NCBI GenBank assembly: GCA_020441605.1
Contig: JAGRLX010000200.1
Span: 1 to 16,258, forward strand
Length of the DNA stretch: 16,258 nucleotides
Reading direction: 5' to 3'
Origin: Alphaproteobacteria bacterium
GTDB taxonomy: Bacteria; Pseudomonadota; Alphaproteobacteria; Rhizobiales; Aestuariivirgaceae
Translations under genes and position numbers: made by a program
In this document: positions 1-7,550 of the stretch, one piece after another
Layout of the letters: each line of letters starts with the position of its first letter
Numbering within the stretch: the stretch's first letter is position 1
Notes under the pieces: generated by a model
Seen by the model: the letters and a program-made list of their open reading frames with translations, nothing else
What the model was told of the DNA's origin: nothing
The model's database searches: none

Positions 1-2511
1 CTCCGGCAGGTCGGCGATGCGCGGACAGACATAGAAGCTCTGGCCGCCGCGATAACGTTCCCGCAGCAGCGTTTCGCGGATGACGAGCGGATCGAAGGGC
101 GAGACGAATGTGCGTACCGCCAGCCGGTCGACCGGAGGCGTGGAGATCAGCGACAATTCGCGTACGCCGGTCAGCGCCAGTTGCAACGTGCGCGGGATCG
201 GGGTCGCCGTGAGCGTCAGCACGTGCACATCGGATTTCAGCTCCTTCAGCCGTTCCTTGTGCTTGACGCCAAAATGCTGTTCTTCGTCGATGATCATCAA
301 GCCCAGATCGCGGAACTTGATGCTTTCGGACAATAGCGCATGGGTGCCCACAACGATGTCGATGTCGCCATCCGCAAGCCCCTGCTTCACCTGCTCCAAC
401 TCCTTGCGCGGAACCATGCGCGACGCCTGCGCGATGTTCAGCGGCAGTCCCTTGAACCGCTCCTGGAACGTGGCGAAATGCTGCCGCGACAGCAATGTGG
501 TCGGGACGACGACGGCAACCTGCTTGCCGTTCATGGCGGCGACAAATGCCGTCCGCAATGCGACCTCGGTCTTCCCGAATCCGACGTCGCCACAGACCAA
601 CCGGTCCATGGGCCTGCCTTCCTGAAGGTCCTCCAGCACCGCTTCGATCGCACCGAGCTGATCCTCGGTTTCCTCATAGGGAAAACGGGCGCAGAACTCG
701 TCGAACGCGCCCTCGGGCGGCGGCAGGATGTCACCCGGCCGCAATTCGCGCGCCGCCGCAGTGCGGATGAGGTTCTCGGCGATCTTGAGGATGCGTTCCT
801 TGAGCCGGGCCTTCTTCGCCTGCCAGGCGCCGCCACCCAGCCGGTCGAGCTGTGCGCCTTGCTCGTCGGACCCGTAGCGCGAGAGCAGTTCGATATTCTC
901 GACCGGAAGAAACAACCTGTCACCGCCCGCATAGCTGAGAAAGAGACAGTCGTGCGGTGCACCCTGGACTTCGATGGTCTTCAGCCCCTCGAAACGTCCG
1001 ATGCCGTGATCGACATGGACGACGAGATCTCCGGGCGTGAGAGCTTGCAGCTCCGAAATGAAGTCGGAGGCCTTCTTGGTCTTTCGCGCCCTGCGTATGA
1101 GGCGGTCGCCAAGAATGTCCTGTTCGGAGATGATCGCCAGGTCATCGGTTTCGAAACCCTCTTCGAGTCCCAAGACGATCAGGCTGACGATCGAAACATC
1201 CCAAGCGTTCGCTTCGTTCCATGACGCCGCTGCGGCAAGGGGCGCAAGGTCGTGATCCTTGAGGATGGTTTGCAGACGATCCCGCGAACCGTCCGTCCAG
1301 GAGGCAATGGCCACCCGCTTGCCCGATTTGCGCAATGCCTCGGTGTGCTGCCTGACAGCCTCGTAGATCTGGCCGTCCGCCTGGGCGCGTTCTGCCGCAA
1401 AGCTCCTGCCCCGGCGGCCGCCGAACGACAGAACCGTTGCCTCCGGACGTTCGAAGGGCGACAGCGCTAGGGTGCAACGATCAGCCTGGATATCCATCCA
1501 TTCGGACGCAGACAGATAGAGCAACTCCGGGCGTATCGGCTTGTAGGGCGCGGCCCCGAAACTCTCCTTCTTTTCCATGGCCTCGCGCCGGGCCTGATAG
1601 AATTCGGCAATCTGATCCTGGCGGGCGACGATGGCATCGTCGGCATTGCTGTCGAGCGAGATCACCGGGTCGACAAGATAATCGAACACCGTTTCAAGCT
1701 GCGCGTGGAAGAACGGCAGCCAATGCTCCATGCCCTGATAACGCCGTCCGGAAGTGACGCTTTCATAGAGGGGATCGGCGATATCGAGCCCGCCGAAGGA
1801 CTCGGCGTAAGCCTTGCGAAAACGACCGATCGAATCCGGCGTGAGCAGCACCTCGTTGGCCGGATTGAGCGAAAGGCCGCGCAATGTGGACGTGGTGCGC
1901 TGCGATTCAACGTCAAAGCGGCGAATCGACTCGAGCGTGTCGCCAAAGAAATCAAGGCGAACCGGGGCCTCGGCCCCCGGCGGGAAGATGTCGATGATTC
2001 CGCCGCGGACTGCGAAATCACCGGGATCGACTACCGTCCCGGTTCGGGAATAGCCATTTTCGGACAGAAATCCGATGAGCTTACTGCTGTCGATACGGTT
2101 CCCCGGTGCAGCAGCGAAAGTCGAATGGGCGACCATGTCCCGTGGCACAACTCTCTGCAGGATGGCATTGACCGTGGTCAGCAGTACCAGGGGGCGCGAA
2201 ATCGGTTGGGTCAGCCGGGACAGGCTCGCAAGGCGTCGCGCAACAATGTCCGGAACAGGGGAAACGCGATCATAGGGCAGGCAATCCCACGCCGGAAATC
2301 GCAAGACCTCGAGGTCGCCATCGAAAAAGGAGATCTGGTCCGCCAGCACTGCCGCCCGCTGATCGTCGAGCGCCACATGAACCAATACGCGCGGCGCGAC
2401 GGCCGATGCCACCTTGGGCAGCAGCATCGCATCGAGACCATGCGGGACTCCTGAAAGAGGGACACGGCCCGTGACGCCCAGGCGCGGCAACAAGTGGGAG
2501 AGATTAATCAT
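1..2511 (-). CDS. mfd: Mfd transcription-repair coupling factor (3' end outside window)
   Basis: Mfd is a cytoplasmic ATP-driven translocase that removes RNA polymerase stalled at DNA lesions and recruits UvrA for nucleotide excision repair. I translated the minus-strand frame from the ATG at 2511 to the window edge and found no in-frame stop across 837 codons, about 70% of a usual protein of about 1,150 residues. The N-terminal UvrB-like part comes first. The RNA-polymerase-interacting region begins near residue 498 with a VDHGIGRFEG stretch. Then come the RecG-like helicase motifs: Walker A GDVGFGKT at 641-648, DEEQHFG at 742-748 and TATPIPRT at 768-775. The last residues seen (RYRGGQSFYVCPRIADLPE) belong to the second helicase domain, so the rest of that domain and the C-terminal autoinhibitory domain lie outside the window. 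The start overlaps the sdhE stop (ATGA), which implies co-transcription and coupled translation. The identification is very secure. Confidence 0.97.
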   Translation of the reverse strand, partial: MINLSHLLPRLGVTGRVPLSGVPHGLDAMLLPKVASAVAPRVLVHVALDDQRAAVLADQISFFDGDLEVLRFPAWDCLPYDRVSPVPDIVARRLASLSRLTQPISRPLVLLTTVNAILQRVVPRDMVAHSTFAAAPGNRIDSSKLIGFLSENGYSRTGTVVDPGDFAVRGGIIDIFPPGAEAPVRLDFFGDTLESIRRFDVESQRTTSTLRGLSLNPANEVLLTPDSIGRFRKAYAESFGGLDIADPLYESVTSGRRYQGMEHWLPFFHAQLETVFDYLVDPVISLDSNADDAIVARQDQIAEFYQARREAMEKKESFGAAPYKPIRPELLYLSASEWMDIQADRCTLALSPFERPEATVLSFGGRRGRSFAAERAQADGQIYEAVRQHTEALRKSGKRVAIASWTDGSRDRLQTILKDHDLAPLAAAASWNEANAWDVSIVSLIVLGLEEGFETDDLAIISEQDILGDRLIRRARKTKKASDFISELQALTPGDLVVHVDHGIGRFEGLKTIEVQGAPHDCLFLSYAGGDRLFLPVENIELLSRYGSDEQGAQLDRLGGGAWQAKKARLKERILKIAENLIRTAAARELRPGDILPPPEGAFDEFCARFPYEETEDQLGAIEAVLEDLQEGRPMDRLVCGDVGFGKTEVALRTAFVAAMNGKQVAVVVPTTLLSRQHFATFQERFKGLPLNIAQASRMVPRKELEQVKQGLADGDIDIVVGTHALLSESIKFRDLGLMIIDEEQHFGVKHKERLKELKSDVHVLTLTATPIPRTLQLALTGVRELSLISTPPVDRLAVRTFVSPFDPLVIRETLLRERYRGGQSFYVCPRIADLPE

Positions 2512-2774
2512 GCACGGCTTGCCAGCATCTCGAGCAGCAGTGGCGAGGCAAGGTCGTCGGGCACCGGCGATTGCCTGGTGGCCCAGGACAGAAGTTCCTG
2601 GTCGGACAAGGCTATGATCGCTTCAAGCTGATCGAGTTCCGCCTCGGAAAAGCCTGGCAGGCGCCGCGCAACGAATTCGCCGAAGATGATGTCCATCTCT
2701 TTCATTCCTCGGTGTGTGGCGCGCCACAGCAGGCGCTTGCGGCGGACCTCATCGCTGTTGCTGGAAGTGTTCAT
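2508..2774 (-). CDS. sdhE: SdhE FAD assembly factor (DUF339/Sdh5 family)
   Basis: This 88-residue cytosolic protein matches the SdhE/Sdh5 family, which promotes covalent attachment of FAD to the succinate dehydrogenase flavoprotein SdhA. The family's signature RGxxE is present as RGMKE at residues 22-26, followed by the usual helical stretch (DIIFGEFVARRLPGFSEAEL) and an SDQELLSWATRQ segment. The length is typical of the family. I chose the ATG at 2774 over an upstream extension because everything before it on this strand is the complement of the recG start region and looks unlike the family. The TGA stop overlaps the ATG of mfd by four bases. Its start codon lies 62 bases from the divergent recG start, so the sdhE-mfd and recG promoters must share a very short region. 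Family assignment is confident; a role tied to repair is not implied. Confidence 0.93.
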   Translation of the reverse strand: MNTSSNSDEVRRKRLLWRATHRGMKEMDIIFGEFVARRLPGFSEAELDQLEAIIALSDQELLSWATRQSPVPDDLASPLLLEMLASRA

Positions 2775-2835
2775 GGCGCTGCTCTTTGCCCCATCCACCC
2801 TTGCGCCGCAACCGGTTCCCATTGAAACTGCCATG

Positions 2836-4953
2836 ATGCGTCCCTCGGTACTCAATCCGCTGTTTGCCAGCGCCACCAGCATCAAAGGTATCGGCCAGAA
2901 GCTCGACAAGCTGATGGCAGGCTTCTTGCGGCCGTCCCACGTGACAGCGGGCGATACGACCCGGATCGTCGATCTCCTGTTCCATCTGCCCAACGGCCTG
3001 GTTGACCGGCGCTACCGGCCCCACGTGGCCGATCTGCCGCGCGAGGGGATCGTTACGGTCGAAGTTACTGTGGGTCGACACCGGCCACCGCCGCCCGGCA
3101 ACAAACGCCTTCCCTACCGGATCGAGACCCATGACGGCACCTGCGTGCTGTCGCTGGTCTATTTTCATGCCTACGCTGACAACCTGCGCCGCCTTCTGCC
3201 GGAAGGAGAGCGGCGTTTCATCTCCGGCCGCATCGACTGGTATGGTGGTGCGCCGCAAATGGCTCACCCGGATCATGTGGTTGCCCCGGATGAATTTCAA
3301 AGACTGCCGCTGATCGAACCGGTCTATCCCCTGACCGAGGGAGTTTCCGGCAAGGTTCTGGCCAAGGCCATACAGTCAGCATTGCCCCGTATACCCCTAT
3401 TGCCCGAATGGCAGGACGAACCCTTCCGGCAACGGCACAACTGGCCGGATTTCGCCGGAGCACTTCGGATGCTTCACCATCCCGAGACGCCCTCCGCGCT
3501 GGGACCGGAGGCCCCGGCCCGGCGCCGGTTGGCCTATGACGAGTTGCTCGCCAACCAGTTGGCCCTTTCCCTGGTCCGCACGAACCTGAAGCGATCAGCG
3601 GGGCGGCAGTTCCGCGGCAACGGAGAACGGCGGAAAAGCATCATTGCCGCCCTCCCCTACACATTGACCGATGCCCAGCGGACCGCCCTGGACGACATCC
3701 TCCGCGACATGGCCGCGCCCGCCCGCATGCTCCGGCTGCTTCAGGGCGATGTCGGTTCCGGAAAGACAATCGTGGCCCTTCTGGCGCTTGCCGCGGCCAT
3801 CGAGTCGAATGCCCAGGGCGCCTTCATGGTGCCCACCGAAATTCTCGCCCGGCAACACCTGGCAACTCTCACGCCCTACTGCGCCGCGGCCGGCATATCC
3901 ATTGCCCTCCTCACCGGGCGGGAGAAGGGCAGGATCCGAGACGATATCCTGGCCCGCACGGCAGCTGGTGACATTGGTATTCTGATCGGGACCCATGCGG
4001 TGTTCCAGGAGGATGTCGTCTTCAACGACCTAGGACTCGTGGTGATCGACGAGCAACACCGTTTCGGTGTCCATCAGCGTCTCGCGTTGCAAGGCAAGGG
4101 AAATGCCAAGGCCGATCTTTTGGTCATGACGGCAACGCCCATTCCCCGCACCCTAGCCCTTACGGTCTATGGCGACATGGATGTCTCACGCATCACCGAA
4201 AAGCCGCCAGGCCGTCAGCCGATCGATACCCGCGTGGTGCCCCTCTCACGTCTCGACGAAGTGCTCGAAGGCCTGATACGGGTGATGGGTCAGGACCGTC
4301 GCATCTATTGGGTCTGTCCTCTTGTCGAGGAGAGCGAATCCGTCGATCTCGCGGCTGCAGAAGACCGGTTCAGAACCCTGTCCGAGCGCTTTCCCGGCAA
4401 GGCCGGGCTGGTCCACGGGCGCATGAAGGGCGCGGACAAGGATCGGGTCATGGCTCAGTTCAAGACTGGCGAACTGCGGATCCTCGTGTCGACGACAGTT
4501 ATCGAGGTCGGCGTCGACGTACCCGAAGCAAGCGTCATGGTCATCGAGAACGCGGAACGCTTCGGCCTTGCCCAGTTGCATCAGTTGCGTGGGCGCGTGG
4601 GCCGGGGAACGGCGCGATCAAGTTGCCTCTTGCTCTATCAGGAACCTCTGGGCGACACCGCCAAGGCCAGACTCTCCATCATGCGTGAGACCGAGGACGG
4701 CTTCCGCATTGCCGAAGAAGATTTGCGCTTGCGTGGCGCTGGCGAACTGCTCGGAACCCGGCAGGCCGGTCTGCCGCTTTTCCGCATGGCGGACCTGTCC
4801 TCCGATGGCGACCTGCTGGCCGCTGCCCGTGATGATTCGCTGCTGATGCTCGCCCGAGACCCCAAACTCAGCAGCCCCCGCGGCGAGGCTCTCCGGCTCC
4901 TGCTCTATCTTTTCGAACGTGAGGAGGCGATCAGGTTGCTTTCCGCCGGCTAA
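2836..4953 (+). CDS. recG: RecG ATP-dependent DNA helicase
   Basis: RecG is a monomeric superfamily 2 helicase that remodels stalled replication forks and branches Holliday junctions. From the ATG at 2836 the protein has 705 residues, the normal length. The N-terminal wedge/OB region is followed by Walker A GDVGSGKT at 304-311, PTEILARQH at 333-341, the DEQH box at 405-408 (followed by RFGVHQR), TATPIPRT at 432-439, STTVIEVGVDVP at 552-563, and QLRGRVGRG at 583-591. The RecG-specific RGAGELLGTRQAGLP segment lies at 633-647. The start at 2836 (or the adjacent ATG at 2833) is preferred because MRPSVLNPLFAS resembles rhizobial RecG N-termini; the frame is open further upstream, but there it overlaps sdhE. 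No strong Shine-Dalgarno is visible. Its 3' end overlaps the convergent DUF502 gene by 23 bases. Confidence 0.97.
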   Translation: MRPSVLNPLFASATSIKGIGQKLDKLMAGFLRPSHVTAGDTTRIVDLLFHLPNGLVDRRYRPHVADLPREGIVTVEVTVGRHRPPPPGNKRLPYRIETHDGTCVLSLVYFHAYADNLRRLLPEGERRFISGRIDWYGGAPQMAHPDHVVAPDEFQRLPLIEPVYPLTEGVSGKVLAKAIQSALPRIPLLPEWQDEPFRQRHNWPDFAGALRMLHHPETPSALGPEAPARRRLAYDELLANQLALSLVRTNLKRSAGRQFRGNGERRKSIIAALPYTLTDAQRTALDDILRDMAAPARMLRLLQGDVGSGKTIVALLALAAAIESNAQGAFMVPTEILARQHLATLTPYCAAAGISIALLTGREKGRIRDDILARTAAGDIGILIGTHAVFQEDVVFNDLGLVVIDEQHRFGVHQRLALQGKGNAKADLLVMTATPIPRTLALTVYGDMDVSRITEKPPGRQPIDTRVVPLSRLDEVLEGLIRVMGQDRRIYWVCPLVEESESVDLAAAEDRFRTLSERFPGKAGLVHGRMKGADKDRVMAQFKTGELRILVSTTVIEVGVDVPEASVMVIENAERFGLAQLHQLRGRVGRGTARSSCLLLYQEPLGDTAKARLSIMRETEDGFRIAEEDLRLRGAGELLGTRQAGLPLFRMADLSSDGDLLAAARDDSLLMLARDPKLSSPRGEALRLLLYLFEREEAIRLLSAG

Positions 4954-5695
4954 CCGGCTTCCGCTTCGCGGGCTTCTTGATTGCCACGGCGGCCTGGACC
5001 TCCTCCGCCTCTCCGAGCGGACGGTCAGGAAAGACCAGCCCCATCGAAATGACCAGCTTCAATCCATCTTCCACCGACATATCAAGGATGATCGCGTCCT
5101 TCACGTCGACAAAGAACACGTAACCGGAGGTTGGGTTAGGGGTCGTCGAGACATAAATGGCATACATGGGCCGCCCCGCCTCAAGTCCCACCTGGGCGCC
5201 GTCAACCTCACGGGAGACAAATGCTATGGACCAGGCATCGCGGCGCGGCCACTCCACAAGGCACACATAACGGAAGGATGCCCCCTTCTGCGAAAATATG
5301 GTCTCGAAGATCTGCTTTGACCCCTTGTAGATGGATCTGACGACCGGCGTGCGGTTCAGCAGATTGTCCCAGATGCCAATGAGTGTCCGCCCGACGAGAT
5401 TGGCCGCCAGCGCACCGATCACCGTGATGGTGATGAGGGCGAAGATCAGGCCGAAACCGGGAACCTTGAATGGCAGATATGTGTCGGGGTTATAGTAAGC
5501 TGGAATAAACGGTTTTACCCAAGCGTCAAATAGCGTAACGAACCAGTAGGTGGCCCAAACAGTTATGGCGATCGGAGCGGTGATGACCAGACCGGTGAAG
5601 AAATATGCGCGCACCCGCCCCAAAAGCGATGACTGCGCCTTGATTTCGACATCGACCGACGTCACTTGCGTCTTGGGTTGACTTGGCTTGGCCAT
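4931..5695 (-). CDS. DUF502 family inner-membrane protein
   Basis: The 254-residue product matches the DUF502 family of bacterial membrane proteins, for which I know no established biochemical function. After a polar N-terminus, two hydrophobic segments are visible, at about 30-52 (YFFTGLVITAPIAITVWATY) and about 79-103 (LIFALITITVIGALAANLVG). The family-typical NRTPVVRSIYKGSKQ and a soluble C-terminal half follow, including the YVSTTPNPTSGY stretch. The C-terminus is very basic (KKPAKRKPVSRRKA). I chose the ATG at 5695 because an AGGGAGG ribosome-binding site sits immediately upstream; a longer reading from 5725 would need a TTG codon. DUF502 next to recG is a recurring arrangement in Rhizobiales as I recall it. 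The 3' end overlaps recG, and the 5' end faces a DUF454 membrane protein gene across about 60 bases. Confidence 0.9.
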   Translation of the reverse strand: MAKPSQPKTQVTSVDVEIKAQSSLLGRVRAYFFTGLVITAPIAITVWATYWFVTLFDAWVKPFIPAYYNPDTYLPFKVPGFGLIFALITITVIGALAANLVGRTLIGIWDNLLNRTPVVRSIYKGSKQIFETIFSQKGASFRYVCLVEWPRRDAWSIAFVSREVDGAQVGLEAGRPMYAIYVSTTPNPTSGYVFFVDVKDAIILDMSVEDGLKLVISMGLVFPDRPLGEAEEVQAAVAIKKPAKRKPVSRRKAT

Positions 5696-5730
5696 GCCCT
5701 CCCTGATCGCATGAAGAACCGACAAACTGC

Positions 5731-5741
5731 AAGACTGTCTT
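5731..5741. promoter_or_regulatory. Small palindrome between divergent DUF502 and DUF454 genes
   Basis: AAGAC-T-GTCTT is a perfect inverted repeat with one central base. It sits in the 60-base gap between the two divergent start codons (5695 and 5756). The place suits an operator, but the arms are only five bases long and no clear -35/-10 pair accompanies them, so chance is a fair alternative. Confidence 0.2.
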
Positions 5742-5755
5742 TTATGCCGTAAACG

Positions 5756-6154
5756 ATGAATGGTAAGATGTCGCTGGCCACGCTGAGAAAACCCCTATTG
5801 GTCACAACCGGATGGATGTGTGTCGCCCTGGGAATGCTGGGGATCATCATGCCGCTGTTTCCGACAACACCCTTCCTGCTGGTTGCGGTCTGGGCCTTTT
5901 CGAAGTCCTCACCGGAACTGGCCGAAAAGATCCGCAATCACCGGGTCGCGGGCCCCTATATCCGCGACTGGCAGGATTCCGGCGTCATTCCAGTCAAGGC
6001 CAAGGTTCTCGCGGTCGCCATGATGTCGGCGATGATTATCTACTTGCACTTTGGAGCCAAAGCACCAACGTGGGCAACGGTTGTTGCGGCGGGCGTGCTG
6101 CTGGCCATTTCAACTTATATTCTAACACGGCCGAGCAAACGCCCCGCAACATAG
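5756..6154 (+). CDS. DUF454/YbaN family small membrane protein
   Basis: This 132-residue protein belongs to the DUF454 (YbaN-like) family of small inner-membrane proteins of unknown function. The hallmark is in the first half: a hydrophobic segment (residues about 13-45) carrying GWMCVALGMLGIIMPLFPTTPF, then a polar stretch with FSKSSPELAEKIRNHRVAGPYIRDW. The second half has two more hydrophobic stretches (about 82-99 and 102-119), so three or four membrane passes are likely. The ATG at 5756 is the first in frame and gives the family's usual N-terminus; a second ATG lies at residue 5. It is divergent from the DUF502 gene and has no partner on its own strand. About 95 bases without an evident gene or a clear terminator follow before the 3' end of the Sel1-repeat gene. 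Confidence 0.88.
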   Translation: MNGKMSLATLRKPLLVTTGWMCVALGMLGIIMPLFPTTPFLLVAVWAFSKSSPELAEKIRNHRVAGPYIRDWQDSGVIPVKAKVLAVAMMSAMIIYLHFGAKAPTWATVVAAGVLLAISTYILTRPSKRPAT

Positions 6155-6248
6155 AACTTTCGGCGAGCACTCTGGCTTAGCGTTCTGCCCGGAAAGCGAT
6201 CCCCACTTCCCTGCGCATCACGCCAGCCGTGGCGATACGGAATGCGGA

Positions 6249-7118
6249 TCAATCGGCCGACGCGCTCCGGCTTCCATCAATCGGATATTGTCCATCCCAA
6301 ACCCTCGCGCGGGCTTCAGCTTCAATCCGCTCATCCTGGCTGACGTTGGCTTCGAGTTGCAAGGCCCGGTCATAGATTTCCGGATTTTCCTCAGGGCGGG
6401 CGGAATCGCGTGCCAGCATGTACCACATGACCGCACGGGTGCGGTCTCGCCTGACCAGCTTGCCTTCCCAATAGAGTTCCCCGAGATAGGCCTCCGCCGG
6501 CGCGTAGCGTTTGCGCGCCGCGGCGATCAGCCATTTCAATCCCTGCTGCGGATTGGCTTTGACGCCCTCCCCGCGGATATTCATTTCCCCCAGCGCATAT
6601 TGCGCAGCCGGATGACCATATGCGGTTGCAAGCTTGAAATAGGTACGTGCCGCCCAGGATGGGCTCGCCTTGACGCTGGCCTCAGCAATTCCGGTGCGAC
6701 GATAATCGGCAATGCGAACCATCGCATCCACCGTGATCCTCAGTCTATTCTGGTCGCGTTCATCCGGTTCGTAGGTTTCGGCCACCCGGCTGTAGTAGGA
6801 ATAGGCCATGGCATCGCTTTTCTTCACCCCGCGGCCAATCCGATACATGTGTCCGAGATACCAGTCGGCCACGATATTGCCGTCGTCCGAGGCTCGGCGG
6901 AAATACTTGAGCGCACGACCATACTTGCCGCCACGATAGGCCTTCTGGGCTTTCTTTAGATCATCCGTCCAGAAGGGGATATTGATTTCGGGCAAGCGGA
7001 TCTCAGGCGCGGCGGGAAGATAGGAGTAGAAGTCCGCAAGCGGACCAGAATCGTCTGCCGCTCCGGCAGCCACCGGCTGCGCACACACAAACCAGACACC
7101 CACCAGGATCATGGACAT
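6249..7118 (-). CDS. exoR: Secreted Sel1-repeat protein resembling exopolysaccharide regulator ExoR
   Basis: From the ATG at 7118 the product has 289 residues: a signal-like hydrophobic start (ILVGVWFVCAQPVAAGA, cleavage probably after AGA), a linker, then Sel1/TPR-like helical repeats. Repeat signatures are KYGRALKYFRRASDDG...ADWYLGHMYRIGRGV, WAARTYFKLATAYGHPAAQYALGEMNIRGEGV and GLKWLIAAARKRYAPAEAYLGELYWEG. The repeat spacing, an insert with an EPDERDQ motif, and a following VRIADYRRTGI helix resemble, from memory, rhizobial ExoR. That periplasmic protein restrains the ExoS-ChvI two-component system and so represses exopolysaccharide synthesis. No exoS/chvI genes are in the window, so this role is inferred. 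The start is uncertain: in-frame ATG 7286 (GGAG nine bases upstream), TTG 7181 (AAGGA seven bases upstream) and GTG 7145 are alternatives. I prefer 7118 (or 7145) because they give a normal-length signal peptide. An unrelated secreted Sel1 protein remains possible. Confidence 0.68.
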   Translation of the reverse strand: MSMILVGVWFVCAQPVAAGAADDSGPLADFYSYLPAAPEIRLPEINIPFWTDDLKKAQKAYRGGKYGRALKYFRRASDDGNIVADWYLGHMYRIGRGVKKSDAMAYSYYSRVAETYEPDERDQNRLRITVDAMVRIADYRRTGIAEASVKASPSWAARTYFKLATAYGHPAAQYALGEMNIRGEGVKANPQQGLKWLIAAARKRYAPAEAYLGELYWEGKLVRRDRTRAVMWYMLARDSARPEENPEIYDRALQLEANVSQDERIEAEARARVWDGQYPIDGSRSASAD

Positions 7119-7201
7119 GCGAAGCCACGCGAACAAGTCACGCACATTGCGCCATGTGCCATCCGGGGCCGGGGTCGCCAAAACCAAGTCCTTCAACTCC
7201 T

Positions 7202-7223
7202 CCGGAAGCCACTCTGCTTCCGG
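7202..7223 (-). promoter_or_regulatory. Perfect 8-bp stem hairpin in ExoR-like leader
   Basis: CCGGAAGC (7202-7209) pairs with GCTTCCGG (7216-7223) around a six-base loop. On the minus strand the stem is followed directly by GGAGGAG, a Shine-Dalgarno-like run at 7203-7197, and lies 84 bases before the preferred ATG. It could mask or expose a ribosome-binding site for the upstream TTG starts. Neither strand shows the long T run needed for an intrinsic terminator. Confidence 0.35.
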
Positions 7224-7245
7224 CTTTACAACCGTAACTCGCTTT

Positions 7246-7261
7246 GCTCCGCAAACGGAGC
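7246..7261 (-). promoter_or_regulatory. Second perfect hairpin in ExoR-like leader
   Basis: GCTCCG (7246-7251) and CGGAGC (7256-7261) form a perfect six-base stem with a four-base loop (CAAA on the plus strand, TTTG on the minus). It lies 22 bases from the other hairpin, so an RNA transcribed leftward from here would carry two stem-loops in tandem ahead of the ExoR-like reading frame. Confidence 0.3.
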
Positions 7262-7465
7262 TATAGCCGCGAAGCGCAAGAACCATTGGCCAAAACTCCG
7301 CCTCGCAATCGCGATCCGGCGGCAATCGACGGCCCGGTCAAGATGCCCCTCTCGTCCAGATGTGATGGACTCGTCATCCATCGCACAAGCGAGATTATTA
7401 AGCGAATAGGGCAGATAAAAGGTTCAAAGACGGGCCGAATTGGGCATTCGAAATATTTTGGACCC

Positions 7466-7483
7466 TGTTGCACATTGGCAACA
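7466..7483. promoter_or_regulatory. Inverted repeat upstream of yjgN, operator candidate
   Basis: TGTTGC (7466-7471), six bases, then GCAACA (7478-7483) form a perfect inverted repeat ending 67 bases before the yjgN ATG. Its size and symmetry suit a dimeric repressor operator. No matching regulator gene is in the window and no promoter hexamers were confidently found beside it, so this is only positional inference. Confidence 0.3.
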
Positions 7484-7550
7484 TGGGCCCGCTCCGCAGT
7501 TCGACGTCCTTCATCGCTGGTTCATTTGGACCTGCATATTCAGGCATTCC

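Larger units (their letters stand above)
7119..7550. other. Divergent intergenic region between ExoR-like and yjgN genes
   Basis: This stretch separates the divergent exoR-like and yjgN starts. On the minus strand the frame of the exoR-like gene stays open to about 7325, so part of this region may be coding if an upstream start is used; third codon positions upstream of about 7230 look less GC-rich than in the gene body, which argues against that. The rest shows no convincing gene. It contains two perfect hairpins (7202-7223 and 7246-7261) and an inverted repeat at 7466-7483. No good -35/-10 pair could be assigned to either gene by eye. Confidence 0.6.

Noticed and set aside
340..2454. Long plus-strand frames (340-1224 and 1705-2454) opposite mfd
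   Set aside because: The minus strand reads as uninterrupted Mfd with all helicase motifs, so these are antisense shadows.
2686..2835. Upstream extension of recG
   Set aside because: The frame is open, but it runs across the divergent sdhE gene and adds residues unlike RecG N-termini.
4945..4958. Hairpin GCCGG-CTAA-CCGGC at the recG stop as a terminator
   Set aside because: The stem is only five base pairs, lies within the overlapping DUF502 coding sequence and has no T tract on either side.
7440..7550. Upstream extension of yjgN from a TTG
   Set aside because: It adds 37 residues without family resemblance and would place the inverted repeat at 7466-7483 in coding sequence; the ATG at 7551 gives a normal start.
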